From IMG/VR virus record IMGVR_UViG_3300010413_000067, positions 1 to 43,039 of that record: a stretch of 43,039 nt of DNA; one strand, written 5' to 3'. Below, piece after piece: positions 17,305 through 25,208 of this stretch; position 1 is the stretch's first letter; the number at the start of each line of letters is the position of its first letter. This DNA is from a virus. The notes under the pieces were generated by a model. The model saw only the letters and a program-made list of their open reading frames with translations. It was not told the DNA's origin and did no database searches. Made by a program: the position numbers and the translations under genes.

Positions 17305-17775
17305 ATGCCTAGTGGAATGAAACGTATTTTTCAAGGGAAATTAACTGACATTCACAGCGCTGACAAAGAAGGAGTTGGAAGTCATAGAATTGAGGGAGAT
17401 AATGAGTATATCTACCTTAAAGGACTCGCTTCTACTGTAGCTGGTACGTTGGTTTCCTACAATAAGTCTTATGCAACAGCGTTGCTCTTAAAGGGTGCAA
17501 CTAAGTTCTTTCCCTTTGTCGCTGTTGCTAAGGCAGCAATCGTTGCATCTAAATATGGCTGGTATCAGATCGCTGGAGTTGGTAGTGTTATGGCTGCACC
17601 ATCTTCATCGGCAAATGTTAGATGCTATACGAGTAAATCTAACAGTGGAATTCTGTCAACGACCTCGAGTACCAATACTCCGATTGACGGTATTATGCTG
17701 ACTGCTGGAAACTCAGGTTCGAGTGCCGCTGCTACTGCTTGTGTAATGCGCTACCCGGCAGTCGTACCTGCTTAA
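17305..17775 (+). CDS. Capsid decoration / head-associated protein
   Basis: 156 residues; ATG 17305 follows AATAAGGAGAATTATT. An extension through the palindrome to 17248 is rejected for lack of a site. The protein is Ala/Ser/Gly/Thr-rich with beta pattern (GDNEYIYLKGLASTVAGTLVSYN, KYGWYQIAGVGSVMAAPSSS), a composition typical of capsid cementing or head-fibre proteins encoded right after the major capsid gene. The specific role is inferred from position. Confidence 0.6.
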   Translation: MPSGMKRIFQGKLTDIHSADKEGVGSHRIEGDNEYIYLKGLASTVAGTLVSYNKSYATALLLKGATKFFPFVAVAKAAIVASKYGWYQIAGVGSVMAAPSSSANVRCYTSKSNSGILSTTSSTNTPIDGIMLTAGNSGSSAAATACVMRYPAVVPA

Positions 17776-17794
17776 TTCAACTAAAGGAGACGAA

Positions 17795-18745
17795 ATGAAA
17801 AATATAGCGAAGAAACTAAATTATCCGCGACGGGTTTCTAACCTGTTGTATGGCGACTGGCTTAATGACAGAGAGTGTGCTGATATTGTCAGTGTTGTTG
17901 AACAAATGCAACAGATGAATGCGATAACTCGTGGCCCCCACGGGAAACTAACTTTACGCACTATGGCGTCGGCGTATGGAAATCCTTGGTATTTCATCAA
18001 GCATGGATTATTAAGGGAGTGCCTTCTCTGGCATGACTTCTATTTTGAGAAGTTCGGAATTATACCATCTGAATGTATGATTCGCTGCTGGAAAACGGTA
18101 ATACAAACGCATTCCGATCCGTCAAAGCAGACCGTCTACGATCTCTTTGTAATGCGAGACTTCCTTACGGAATTAAATCTGCCTAGTAAATGTGGCGTTG
18201 ATATTCGTCTATTTACTCCAATGCGCTATGCAGGCTTTGTTTATGGCGATTCTATCGAGCAGGGTAAAGAGTATCATGCCGTAGTCAGCGAACGGATTAA
18301 AAAAGTACTGCCTAACGCTAAGGTTATCCTGAAGCGGTCTTGTACCGAGTTTGAGCAAAAATATCCTAAATCTGAAACCTGGCGATTAACCGAAGAACAG
18401 ATTCGGTTCGAGGATAAACTGGCCTCGATATTTGAACCGCCGCCGGTACATATTCAAGAGTTTGATGAATCTGTAGCGAGCGCAACTTTTAGATTCTGGA
18501 TTTTACATGCTCATGGAATTGGGGACACGTCGTGGAGGGCTGCTCTTGAGAGAGAAGGTTACGAGTCGATAGAGCAGCTCTTCAATGGAGCTACAACTTA
18601 TCATGAAAAATCCGTGGAGGAAATCTACAGGTTCCTTCACGAATCTCAACAGGAGGCACTAAAAGATGACTCAAGTGGGAGTGTGGAAAAAGATAGTAAA
18701 CGTAGCGTTCCCAGGAAACAAAGGAATGCTTCACGGAAATCCTGA
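17795..18745 (+). CDS. Conserved phage protein, paralogue of the 9,286 gene
   Basis: 316 residues, site AAAGGAGACGAAATG. Residues about 88-195 match the 9,286 product (IPSECMIRCWKTV, LNLPSKCGVDIR, YAGFVYGDSIEQGKEYH, VILKRSCTEFE). This copy has longer ends: an N-terminal helical region, and a charged C-terminal tail (KDDSSGSVEKDSKRSVPRKQR) that is probably disordered and overlaps the next gene by 80 nt in another frame. Function unknown; duplication within one genome and association with head genes suggest a structural or assembly role. Confidence 0.65.
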   Translation: MKNIAKKLNYPRRVSNLLYGDWLNDRECADIVSVVEQMQQMNAITRGPHGKLTLRTMASAYGNPWYFIKHGLLRECLLWHDFYFEKFGIIPSECMIRCWKTVIQTHSDPSKQTVYDLFVMRDFLTELNLPSKCGVDIRLFTPMRYAGFVYGDSIEQGKEYHAVVSERIKKVLPNAKVILKRSCTEFEQKYPKSETWRLTEEQIRFEDKLASIFEPPPVHIQEFDESVASATFRFWILHAHGIGDTSWRAALEREGYESIEQLFNGATTYHEKSVEEIYRFLHESQQEALKDDSSGSVEKDSKRSVPRKQRNASRKS

Positions 18746-18878
18746 TTGTATCTATAAAGCCGGTGTTCCAGGAGCGTCTGAGGATGCGGCAGTTGGTACG
18801 CTTTGCTACGATACTACAAATGGAAACGCTTATATTTGTACAGTTGCAACTGGAACATGGGTGAAGATTAATGCCTAA
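18666..18878 (+). CDS. Small beta-rich protein
   Basis: 70 residues, site CAGGAGGCACTAAAAGATG lying inside the preceding gene. The part from about residue 35 (GASEDAAVGTLCYDTTNGNAYICTVATGTWVKINA) matches a short beta motif common in phage fibre and head-fibre proteins. It lies next to adaptor and fibre genes. Confidence 0.6.
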   Translation: MTQVGVWKKIVNVAFPGNKGMLHGNPDCIYKAGVPGASEDAAVGTLCYDTTNGNAYICTVATGTWVKINA

Positions 18879-18887
18879 GGAGAAGCC

Positions 18888-19574
18888 ATGGGAACTTTAA
18901 CGGGTGCCCAGATGGAGTCAGAGATCAAAGCGAACTTGGGAAACCGCGATGATCTCGACTCCAGGCTTTATCGCTTTCTTAACTGGGCTCAAGAATATAT
19001 AGCTAGACAATGGAACTTTAGAGAGCTTCAAGAAATCGACACAACTTGTGATACTGTTGCAAGTCAGGCGTATATATCACAGCCAACTGGTATTAAGAAT
19101 CTAATCTCAATTAGGGTTCTCGATGGAACTTCAAGTCGAAAGCTTGTATATATTCCAAGGCGAGAATTCGATAAGTGGATTGCTAAACCAGATGAATATA
19201 CCGAAGGAACTCCGTCGCATTATACAAGCTGGGGATCAAGATTCTATTTGTGGCGAATTCCAGATGCAATATATCAGACTGAGATTCAGTATGAAAAATG
19301 GCCGACTGAATTTGCAGCAGCTTCCTCGGCAACCTCTGATCTGATGAAACTGGATCAGTGTATTATTCATCTTGCTACAGCTCATGCTTTAGCATCTTTA
19401 AAGGATATGGGTGGCGCTTTTAATTATCATACTGCACAAGGAGAAAAACTTCTAGCTGTAGCGATTAAAAACGATAAGCAGTTATTCTCTGATGAAGAAA
19501 TTAAACCTGATTATAGTTTGTCTAAAAGCGGCCCTGAATATTATGCTGATCCGTTTATAAGGAGACAGCCATGA
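18888..19574 (+). CDS. Head-tail adaptor (connector) protein
   Basis: 228 residues, site CTAAGGAGAAGCCATG. The N-terminal helices (ESEIKANLGNRDDLDSRLYRFLNWAQEYIARQWNFRELQEIDT) followed by a beta sandwich segment and a final helical bundle (LDQCIIHLATAHALASLKDMG) are the usual pattern of podovirus adaptor or tail-tube-A proteins that dock under the portal. Position after the capsid block supports this. The family name is not certain. Confidence 0.65.
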   Translation: MGTLTGAQMESEIKANLGNRDDLDSRLYRFLNWAQEYIARQWNFRELQEIDTTCDTVASQAYISQPTGIKNLISIRVLDGTSSRKLVYIPRREFDKWIAKPDEYTEGTPSHYTSWGSRFYLWRIPDAIYQTEIQYEKWPTEFAAASSATSDLMKLDQCIIHLATAHALASLKDMGGAFNYHTAQGEKLLAVAIKNDKQLFSDEEIKPDYSLSKSGPEYYADPFIRRQP

Positions 19575-19774
19575 ATACCTTTGATGAAAAGACTCCATGT
19601 GCAGCCTGTGGCTGGGATGATGAGGGAAACTATAGTCTGATAAATGTTAAGTTTGTAAGTAAAGTAGTTGTTATTCCAGGTGGAGAAGATATTGATAACA
19701 GCTATATTTTGCGAAAATGTAATAGGTGTGGATATACCTGGCAGGAGCTTCCAGGATATCTAGTAGGAGAGTAA
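19571..19774 (+). CDS. Small zinc-ribbon protein
   Basis: 67 residues, ATGA overlap with the adaptor gene and GGAGACAGCC upstream. Two Cys pairs (CAAC near residue 9 and CNRC near 50), with GYTWQELPGYLVGE following, form a rubredoxin-like zinc knuckle. It resembles the small zinc-ribbon proteins often found in phage structural operons. Role unknown. Confidence 0.65.
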   Translation: MNTFDEKTPCAACGWDDEGNYSLINVKFVSKVVVIPGGEDIDNSYILRKCNRCGYTWQELPGYLVGE

Positions 19775-19775
19775 T

Positions 19776-20747
19776 ATGACATATTCTAATACATGGAATG
19801 CAGCATATGAATCCTCACCAGCTAATAATGATAACGTATCTGAAGGTGCGGGTAAGATTCGAGATACGAGAACTGATATTCGAGAACGAGTAGCTCTCGA
19901 TCATTATTTCGATATAGCTGGTACAGACGCAGAGCATGGTGAGCATAAACAAATAACACTTCATGCACCGATCTCTACACCAACGAATCAATCTAATAAA
20001 GGTTTCATTTATGGCAAAGATGTTAGCGGTAAGATTGAGCTACATTATTTAGATGAAGATGGATCAGAGGTTCGCCTTACATACGGTGGTTACCTTTTTA
20101 TGCAGAATAGGCTTATTTTAGATGCGGACTTTGATACTTATCTTGTCTATGCTTCAGATGATGATATTAAGCTATATATTGGTGGTGTCGAGAAGGTTAG
20201 ATTTACAACAGCAGCTCCGCTTCAATGTGATACTGTTGATGAACTTGGGGCTTCTGGTAACGGTGTTACAGTTGATGGAATGTTAATACAAGATGGTAAA
20301 CTCGGTGATGCTGATTGTGTAGTTACCACTAATATTACAGATGGAAATGTTACAACCGCGAAGATTGCCGATAACGGAGTTACCCCAGCTAAAATAGATC
20401 AAGATACAGCTGTTATGCTAATCGGCGATGATACTGAATATTCAAAACTGGATATAGCTTATTTAGATGTTTTTAGTAGTTATTTCGTTGTTCCGGCACA
20501 TCCAAATATTTTAAGGCTAACTGCAAGAGTAAAGTATACAAGTGGCGGTGGAAACTTTAGACTTAATATCAATGCAGCAGCCCCCGCTGGAACTGCAATA
20601 ACATCGACTAGTTATGCTACACAAAACTGTACAGTAGATATTAGTGGGCTAACTCCGGGAACTATGTATACAATTAAGGTACAACTAAATGGTAATGATG
20701 GGGCTAGTTTAGGCTATATGCAGGGCTGGTCAATTTCGGTAGAATAA
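19776..20747 (+). CDS. Tail/head fibre protein
   Basis: 323 residues, site GGAGAGTAAT just before ATG. The N-terminus (SNTWNAAYESSPANNDNVSEGAGKIRDTRTDIRERVALDHYF) is a module repeatedly seen at the start of phage fibre proteins and probably attaches to the virion. The middle contains ITDGNVTTAKIADNGVTPAKI, a typical fibre stalk repeat. The C-terminal third is a beta sandwich (VYTSGGGNFRLNINAAA-like). It likely contributes to host recognition together with the next gene. Confidence 0.75.
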   Translation: MTYSNTWNAAYESSPANNDNVSEGAGKIRDTRTDIRERVALDHYFDIAGTDAEHGEHKQITLHAPISTPTNQSNKGFIYGKDVSGKIELHYLDEDGSEVRLTYGGYLFMQNRLILDADFDTYLVYASDDDIKLYIGGVEKVRFTTAAPLQCDTVDELGASGNGVTVDGMLIQDGKLGDADCVVTTNITDGNVTTAKIADNGVTPAKIDQDTAVMLIGDDTEYSKLDIAYLDVFSSYFVVPAHPNILRLTARVKYTSGGGNFRLNINAAAPAGTAITSTSYATQNCTVDISGLTPGTMYTIKVQLNGNDGASLGYMQGWSISVE

Positions 20748-21172
20748 TGGCTGAATTTAGATTTCCAAGATTTATTTATAATCCACAGCAACCAGTAGAA
20801 GCATTGAAGACTTTGCAGTATCAGTTAGATAATTTTCAACGCGAAGTCTTTGCACATGATAGCTGGACAGCACCATCGCTAGTTAGTAGTTGGGCTAACT
20901 ATGGTGCGGGGTCTACACCTGCTGGATACTATAAAGATCCTTTTTCAGTTGTTAGATTAAAAGGACTTGTAAAAAGCGGTGGAGTTGGTTCAACAATATT
21001 TACTTTACCAGTAGGCTATAGACCAACATACGACTGGTTATTTTGTGTAGCAACTGATACCGGATACGGTGTAGTTAAGGTTCACGATACTGGTGTTGTG
21101 CAAGCTATCAGTGGTGGCAATGGATGGTTTTCGCTTGCCAATGTTTGCTTTAGGGCTGATGATAAGGTATAA
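20747..21172 (+). CDS. Fibre tip-like protein
   Basis: 141 residues, 1-nt overlap with the preceding stop (TAATG). The region from about residue 40 (WTAPSLVSSWANYGAG ... GYYKDPFSVVRLKGLVKSGG ... IFTLPVGYRPTYDWLFCVAT) is a compact beta domain widely found at the C-terminus of phage fibres. The short N-terminal helix (PQQPVEALKTLQYQLDNFQREV) could trimerise it. It is probably a separate tip or accessory fibre. Confidence 0.75.
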   Translation: MAEFRFPRFIYNPQQPVEALKTLQYQLDNFQREVFAHDSWTAPSLVSSWANYGAGSTPAGYYKDPFSVVRLKGLVKSGGVGSTIFTLPVGYRPTYDWLFCVATDTGYGVVKVHDTGVVQAISGGNGWFSLANVCFRADDKV

Positions 21173-21174
21173 CT

Positions 21175-23532
21175 ATGACAGAGAATCAGTGGGAAACTTT
21201 AATTATTGATCCGATACTTGGCTATAATACCTCTGTTCCGCCTAATAAATTAAAGCCAGGCGAATCACCAAAGATCGAGAATATGGCTTTCTCTAGTACT
21301 CGACTTGAAACTGATCGTGGATATGAAAAGAAAGGGCAGGTTGTTAGAGGTAATCCGCGCCTAATCTATCAATATGAAAAGAAAAGCGGTGTAACTGAAA
21401 TACTCCTTGTTACCAATTCAACTGTTTATAAATGGAATTCAGGCGAGTGGCAATACCTTGCTAGTGGCGTAGCAACTCTTGTCGACGGTCTCGAAGCCGC
21501 AGGACAGACAACTATAACGGTTGATGATATTACTGGATTTTCAGATGGAGACTTTGTTGGTATAACTCTCGATGATGGTACACAGCATCAGACAACTGTC
21601 AATGGAACACCCGCTGGAAGTGATATTGTTATTACAGATGCAATTCCTACTGGAAGAAATGCACCAGATAATACGGCATTTGTTAAGGCTGTTGTATTAA
21701 CAGGAGCTGATGATTCACCAGTATCAGCGGCAACCATGCCAGCTTATGATGTAGTGATTATAACAAATGGGTATAATAATGTACAAGCTTATAATGGAAC
21801 TGAGTGTATAGATTGTCCAAATCTTGTAACTGCTGTTGGAGGTGGAAACTGTTATGCTAAGGGAGTTGTTCATAAAGACAATAAGATAATTATCTTTAAT
21901 ACAAATGAAAACGGAGAAGACTATCCACAGAGAGTTAGATGGTCAGCTACTGCAACTTATCAAGATTGGTCAACAGTAGGTGATGCTGGCCATGAAGATC
22001 TTTGGGGAGATGAAGATCCTATTGTTGGTATAGTTCCACTAGCTGCATACGGAATTGTTTATCGCTCTCGATCTATTGATATTATGGAGTATGTTGGATC
22101 ACAGGACTTTATTTATTATTTTCAGAATAGAACAAGAGAAGAAGGCGCGGCTAGTCTACACTCCGTTGTTTCTAAATATGTATCACATATGTTTGTAGGT
22201 GGGCATGGATTCTATAGTTATGACGGTAGCTATAATCTTACTTTAGTTGGCGCCGAAATATGGGATACGGTATTTGGAATAACTGGAAATATATCAGATC
22301 TGTATAAACAGAACACGACTTCTTTCTATTCCAGGCGTGATGATAGAGCATACTTTTTAATTCCATCTGACGAAAATACAAATCCATCTAGAGTTTGGAT
22401 ATATGATTTTAGGCATAATGCCTGGACAACTCGAATATTTAACGATGATATTTATAGCGCGGCTGAAGTTGAATTCATTTCAGGTGTAACTTGGCAAGAA
22501 GCAGTTGGGGCATGGGAAGATGCTGAGTGGATGATAGCGTGGAATGATATTGTACTCTTGTCAGGAACTCCTGAAATTTTAATGTGTGGCGTTGATAGCA
22601 ATGGAAACGGTAGAGTCTATAAGTATGATTTGTCTGCTCTCGGAGATGATAATGTAGCAATCACTGGGGAGTATCGGACACTTGAAATGCATACGCCACC
22701 TAATAAAATTAGAATAAACAGACTAAGGGTAAATACACGAAGAACTAATATAGAAGATATTGAAAACGATTGGTCTGTGCTTGATCTTAATCAAAGAGCG
22801 TCGATAGATAAAAGTGTAATTACTGTAACCGATTTAGTTGAAGGAGAAACTTTTGAAATCTTTAAACAGTTCAGTCGTGGCGAACTTGATGAAGATTTTG
22901 AGATTACGATTAAGATAAATATTAGTGCGCTAGGGGCCAGTCAATCTATTAAGCCAATCCATATAACTGGTGCAGAAGATTCGACTGATGAAATAGCTCT
23001 TGTATTTTGGTCTACAACTGGGACAGCGTTCGGACTTCAGTATACAGTAGATCAAGGCGGTGCAAATGTTATTGCTGGTGTCCTTGAAGATTACGACTTT
23101 GATACAGATTACTATATAAGAATATACAGAGATGAATCTTATGGAGATTATGGTAATGTGTATCTTGATATTTATACAGATGAAAAACTAACCACGAATA
23201 TACTTTCAACAGGGGCTGCAGCTGACGCACAAAAATCTGATTTTACAAGGCTAAGTGTAACTAACGTATCTGGATCTGATGGCACTGCTTCCTTTGTTGT
23301 ATCAAGGGTGCAGATCGGTAATCCAGGAAGTGCGCTTCCAGTTACAGTAGAGTATTCAGTAGATCGGGGGCGGACCTGGGTTAATTATGGATATATAGCT
23401 CCTGGATTTGATTACGATATAAAAACTATTTGGAAGCAAATAGTGGATGATCACATTATGTTTAGATTCCTTGGAACTAAGTATGGCCTCGATAGAATTC
23501 TTATCGAGTGGAAACCCGAGACAGTGTATTAG
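21175..23532 (+). CDS. Large tail protein (nozzle/stabilisation-type)
   Basis: 785 residues, start 3 nt after the preceding stop. The N-terminus IDPILGYNTSVPPNKLKPGESPKIENMAFSSTRLETDRGYEKKG has the layout of short-tailed-phage tail tube B or packaged-DNA stabilisation proteins. The middle has propeller-like repeats (VFYSYDGSY-type, WIYDFRHNAWTTRIFNDD). The C-terminal 200 residues form a jelly-roll-like region plus a closing domain with PVTVEYSVDRGRTWVNYGYI. It would form the tail knob or nozzle under the adaptor. Family assignment is inferred from pattern and position. Confidence 0.65.
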   Translation: MTENQWETLIIDPILGYNTSVPPNKLKPGESPKIENMAFSSTRLETDRGYEKKGQVVRGNPRLIYQYEKKSGVTEILLVTNSTVYKWNSGEWQYLASGVATLVDGLEAAGQTTITVDDITGFSDGDFVGITLDDGTQHQTTVNGTPAGSDIVITDAIPTGRNAPDNTAFVKAVVLTGADDSPVSAATMPAYDVVIITNGYNNVQAYNGTECIDCPNLVTAVGGGNCYAKGVVHKDNKIIIFNTNENGEDYPQRVRWSATATYQDWSTVGDAGHEDLWGDEDPIVGIVPLAAYGIVYRSRSIDIMEYVGSQDFIYYFQNRTREEGAASLHSVVSKYVSHMFVGGHGFYSYDGSYNLTLVGAEIWDTVFGITGNISDLYKQNTTSFYSRRDDRAYFLIPSDENTNPSRVWIYDFRHNAWTTRIFNDDIYSAAEVEFISGVTWQEAVGAWEDAEWMIAWNDIVLLSGTPEILMCGVDSNGNGRVYKYDLSALGDDNVAITGEYRTLEMHTPPNKIRINRLRVNTRRTNIEDIENDWSVLDLNQRASIDKSVITVTDLVEGETFEIFKQFSRGELDEDFEITIKINISALGASQSIKPIHITGAEDSTDEIALVFWSTTGTAFGLQYTVDQGGANVIAGVLEDYDFDTDYYIRIYRDESYGDYGNVYLDIYTDEKLTTNILSTGAAADAQKSDFTRLSVTNVSGSDGTASFVVSRVQIGNPGSALPVTVEYSVDRGRTWVNYGYIAPGFDYDIKTIWKQIVDDHIMFRFLGTKYGLDRILIEWKPETVY

Positions 23533-23541
23533 GAGGTTGCT

Positions 23542-24273
23542 ATGGGATTAATGGATAGTTTATTTGGCTCTGAGTCTGATATTGACAAAATAGAGCAATG
23601 GTCGCCAGAACAGTGGGAACTATTTAGAAAGTTCCTTATGCCAAGTCTGAAGGGTGATTACTTAACTTCTGGCCCTACAATGAGTGGCATGTTTGGTATG
23701 GACGCTTGGCAAGAAATGCTAGGCAGGTCTGAAAAGTATGGTGAAGCTGCTGGCGGTGGCTTTATGGATATCTTGAATAGGTCGCCAGAAGATATCAATG
23801 CGTACTTTCAGTCTTCTGTTTATAATCCACTTATGGAGCAATTCACAGAAGAAACGATTCCAGGTATCTCGAGAAAGTATGCACCTAGTGGATTCTATAG
23901 TTCGCAAAGGGTGCAAGGCGAGCAGAAAGCGACAGAAGACCTGGCCGATACATTGGCTAATGCCAGGTCGAATATGGCTTATGAAGCGCTTCAAGCCCAG
24001 CTTAATAGAAAACTTCAGGCTGCAACTGGCCTAGGTAGTCTTGGTGAGTCAACTGTAAATCAAATGTTGGGCCTTGGTCAGTTCTCTGCTGGGTTGGCTG
24101 GAGAAGAGCAGAGGAGAAAAGAAAGCAGAATGCAGATGATGCTCTCGGCTATGGGATTGCAGCCTTATGGTTATGCTGTAACACCTGGAACAGCTGGAAT
24201 TATTCCAAGCTTAATTGGTGCAGCCGGACAAGGGGCTGGATATGGATTGGCTTCTAAGTATTTTAAAGGTTAG
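23542..24273 (+). CDS. Internal virion protein (small)
   Basis: 243 residues, site TTAGGAGGTTGCTATG. Gly/Met/Gln-rich and helical, with a glycine-rich hydrophobic C-terminus (GIIPSLIGAAGQGAGYGLASKYF) able to insert in membrane. It is first of three genes after the tail protein, a typical order for ejection proteins of podoviruses that leave the head with the DNA. No enzymatic motif is visible. Confidence 0.65.
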   Translation: MGLMDSLFGSESDIDKIEQWSPEQWELFRKFLMPSLKGDYLTSGPTMSGMFGMDAWQEMLGRSEKYGEAAGGGFMDILNRSPEDINAYFQSSVYNPLMEQFTEETIPGISRKYAPSGFYSSQRVQGEQKATEDLADTLANARSNMAYEALQAQLNRKLQAATGLGSLGESTVNQMLGLGQFSAGLAGEEQRRKESRMQMMLSAMGLQPYGYAVTPGTAGIIPSLIGAAGQGAGYGLASKYFKG

Positions 24274-24281
24274 GAGGTAAC

Positions 24282-25169
24282 ATGGCAACTGTAATTTATA
24301 AACCAGAAGACAAGCGATCTGAACTTGTTGGTAAGGGTCTCGGAGATTTGATTGGCGCTTTCGGTGCGGCCTATGGCCAGCGTGAAGCCGAGAAGCGTAA
24401 ATCTCAGCAGGAAAAAGAGATGCTGTTGGAGCAAGCAAGGATACAGAAAGAACGTGATCTTCTTGGAGAAGATATACAAAAGAGATTAATGGAGGAAGGA
24501 TATAAAATAGATACAAAAAAAATGAAGGAGGAATATAGTTATAAAGTCAAGGAGATTATGCTAAGAGATAAAGTTGATTTGAAGACTGCCAAAGACTTAG
24601 CTCAATGGCAATGGGAGTTTATTGATCGTCCAAAACTTTGGGAAGATGTTAAAGCTAAGAAAGATCTAAAACAATATGACTTTGTTGTTCAAAGTACGCT
24701 TCAAGAACAAGCACATGGAGAAAGACTTGGCGAGATTGGCGCAGACGTTGCAGATAAACAGATTAGGCACGCGAGACAGATGGCACATGAAAAAGAGTTG
24801 AAGAGGATGGAAATATCTGCTGATAAGGAAATAGCCGATATAAAATCAAAGACTGGAAGTCCTGACGCTAAACAAAAAGCTATGGAGACAATTAGAAAAC
24901 TCTATGGTATGATTATGGAGTATAAAGATCCCACATCTGCTGAGGTTAGATCACTCGCTGCAATAGGAAATAGAACTTTGCAGGCAGCTGGAATAACTGA
25001 TCTTACATTTGAAGCGATCTTAGAAAAAGGATTACTCTGGGGAAAGAATCAAGTCTTAGGTGAACCTGGCACGGGGGCTGTACCAGAACTGCCAAAGGTA
25101 GGCGGAAACGTACCTCCGAATATTAAGACAAGTCCTTTGAATATCGAAGAAGATACTGATTGGGACTAA
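24282..25169 (+). CDS. Coiled-coil internal virion protein
   Basis: 295 residues, site TTAGGAGGTAACATG. A short Gly/Ala hydrophobic segment (GKGLGDLIGAFGAAYG) is followed by about 170 residues of Lys/Glu/Gln-rich coiled coil. The C-terminal tail is Pro/Gly-rich and acidic. It sits between two ejection-type proteins and is probably a component of the DNA-ejection conduit. Its stop codon lies inside the arm of palindrome copy 4. Confidence 0.65.
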   Translation: MATVIYKPEDKRSELVGKGLGDLIGAFGAAYGQREAEKRKSQQEKEMLLEQARIQKERDLLGEDIQKRLMEEGYKIDTKKMKEEYSYKVKEIMLRDKVDLKTAKDLAQWQWEFIDRPKLWEDVKAKKDLKQYDFVVQSTLQEQAHGERLGEIGADVADKQIRHARQMAHEKELKRMEISADKEIADIKSKTGSPDAKQKAMETIRKLYGMIMEYKDPTSAEVRSLAAIGNRTLQAAGITDLTFEAILEKGLLWGKNQVLGEPGTGAVPELPKVGGNVPPNIKTSPLNIEEDTDWD

Positions 25170-25200
25170 CTATATGTCCAAAATATGAGCAGATAGTTGG
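25166..25200. repeat. Dispersed palindrome, copy 4
   Basis: Core TGTCCAAAATATGAGCA (25175-25191), arms CTAACTAT (25166-25173) and ATAGTTGG. The left arm includes the TAA stop of the upstream gene and the right end runs into the GGAGG site of the next gene. The inverted repeat therefore fills the whole intergenic gap. Confidence 0.75.
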
Positions 25201-25208
25201 AGGAAATT

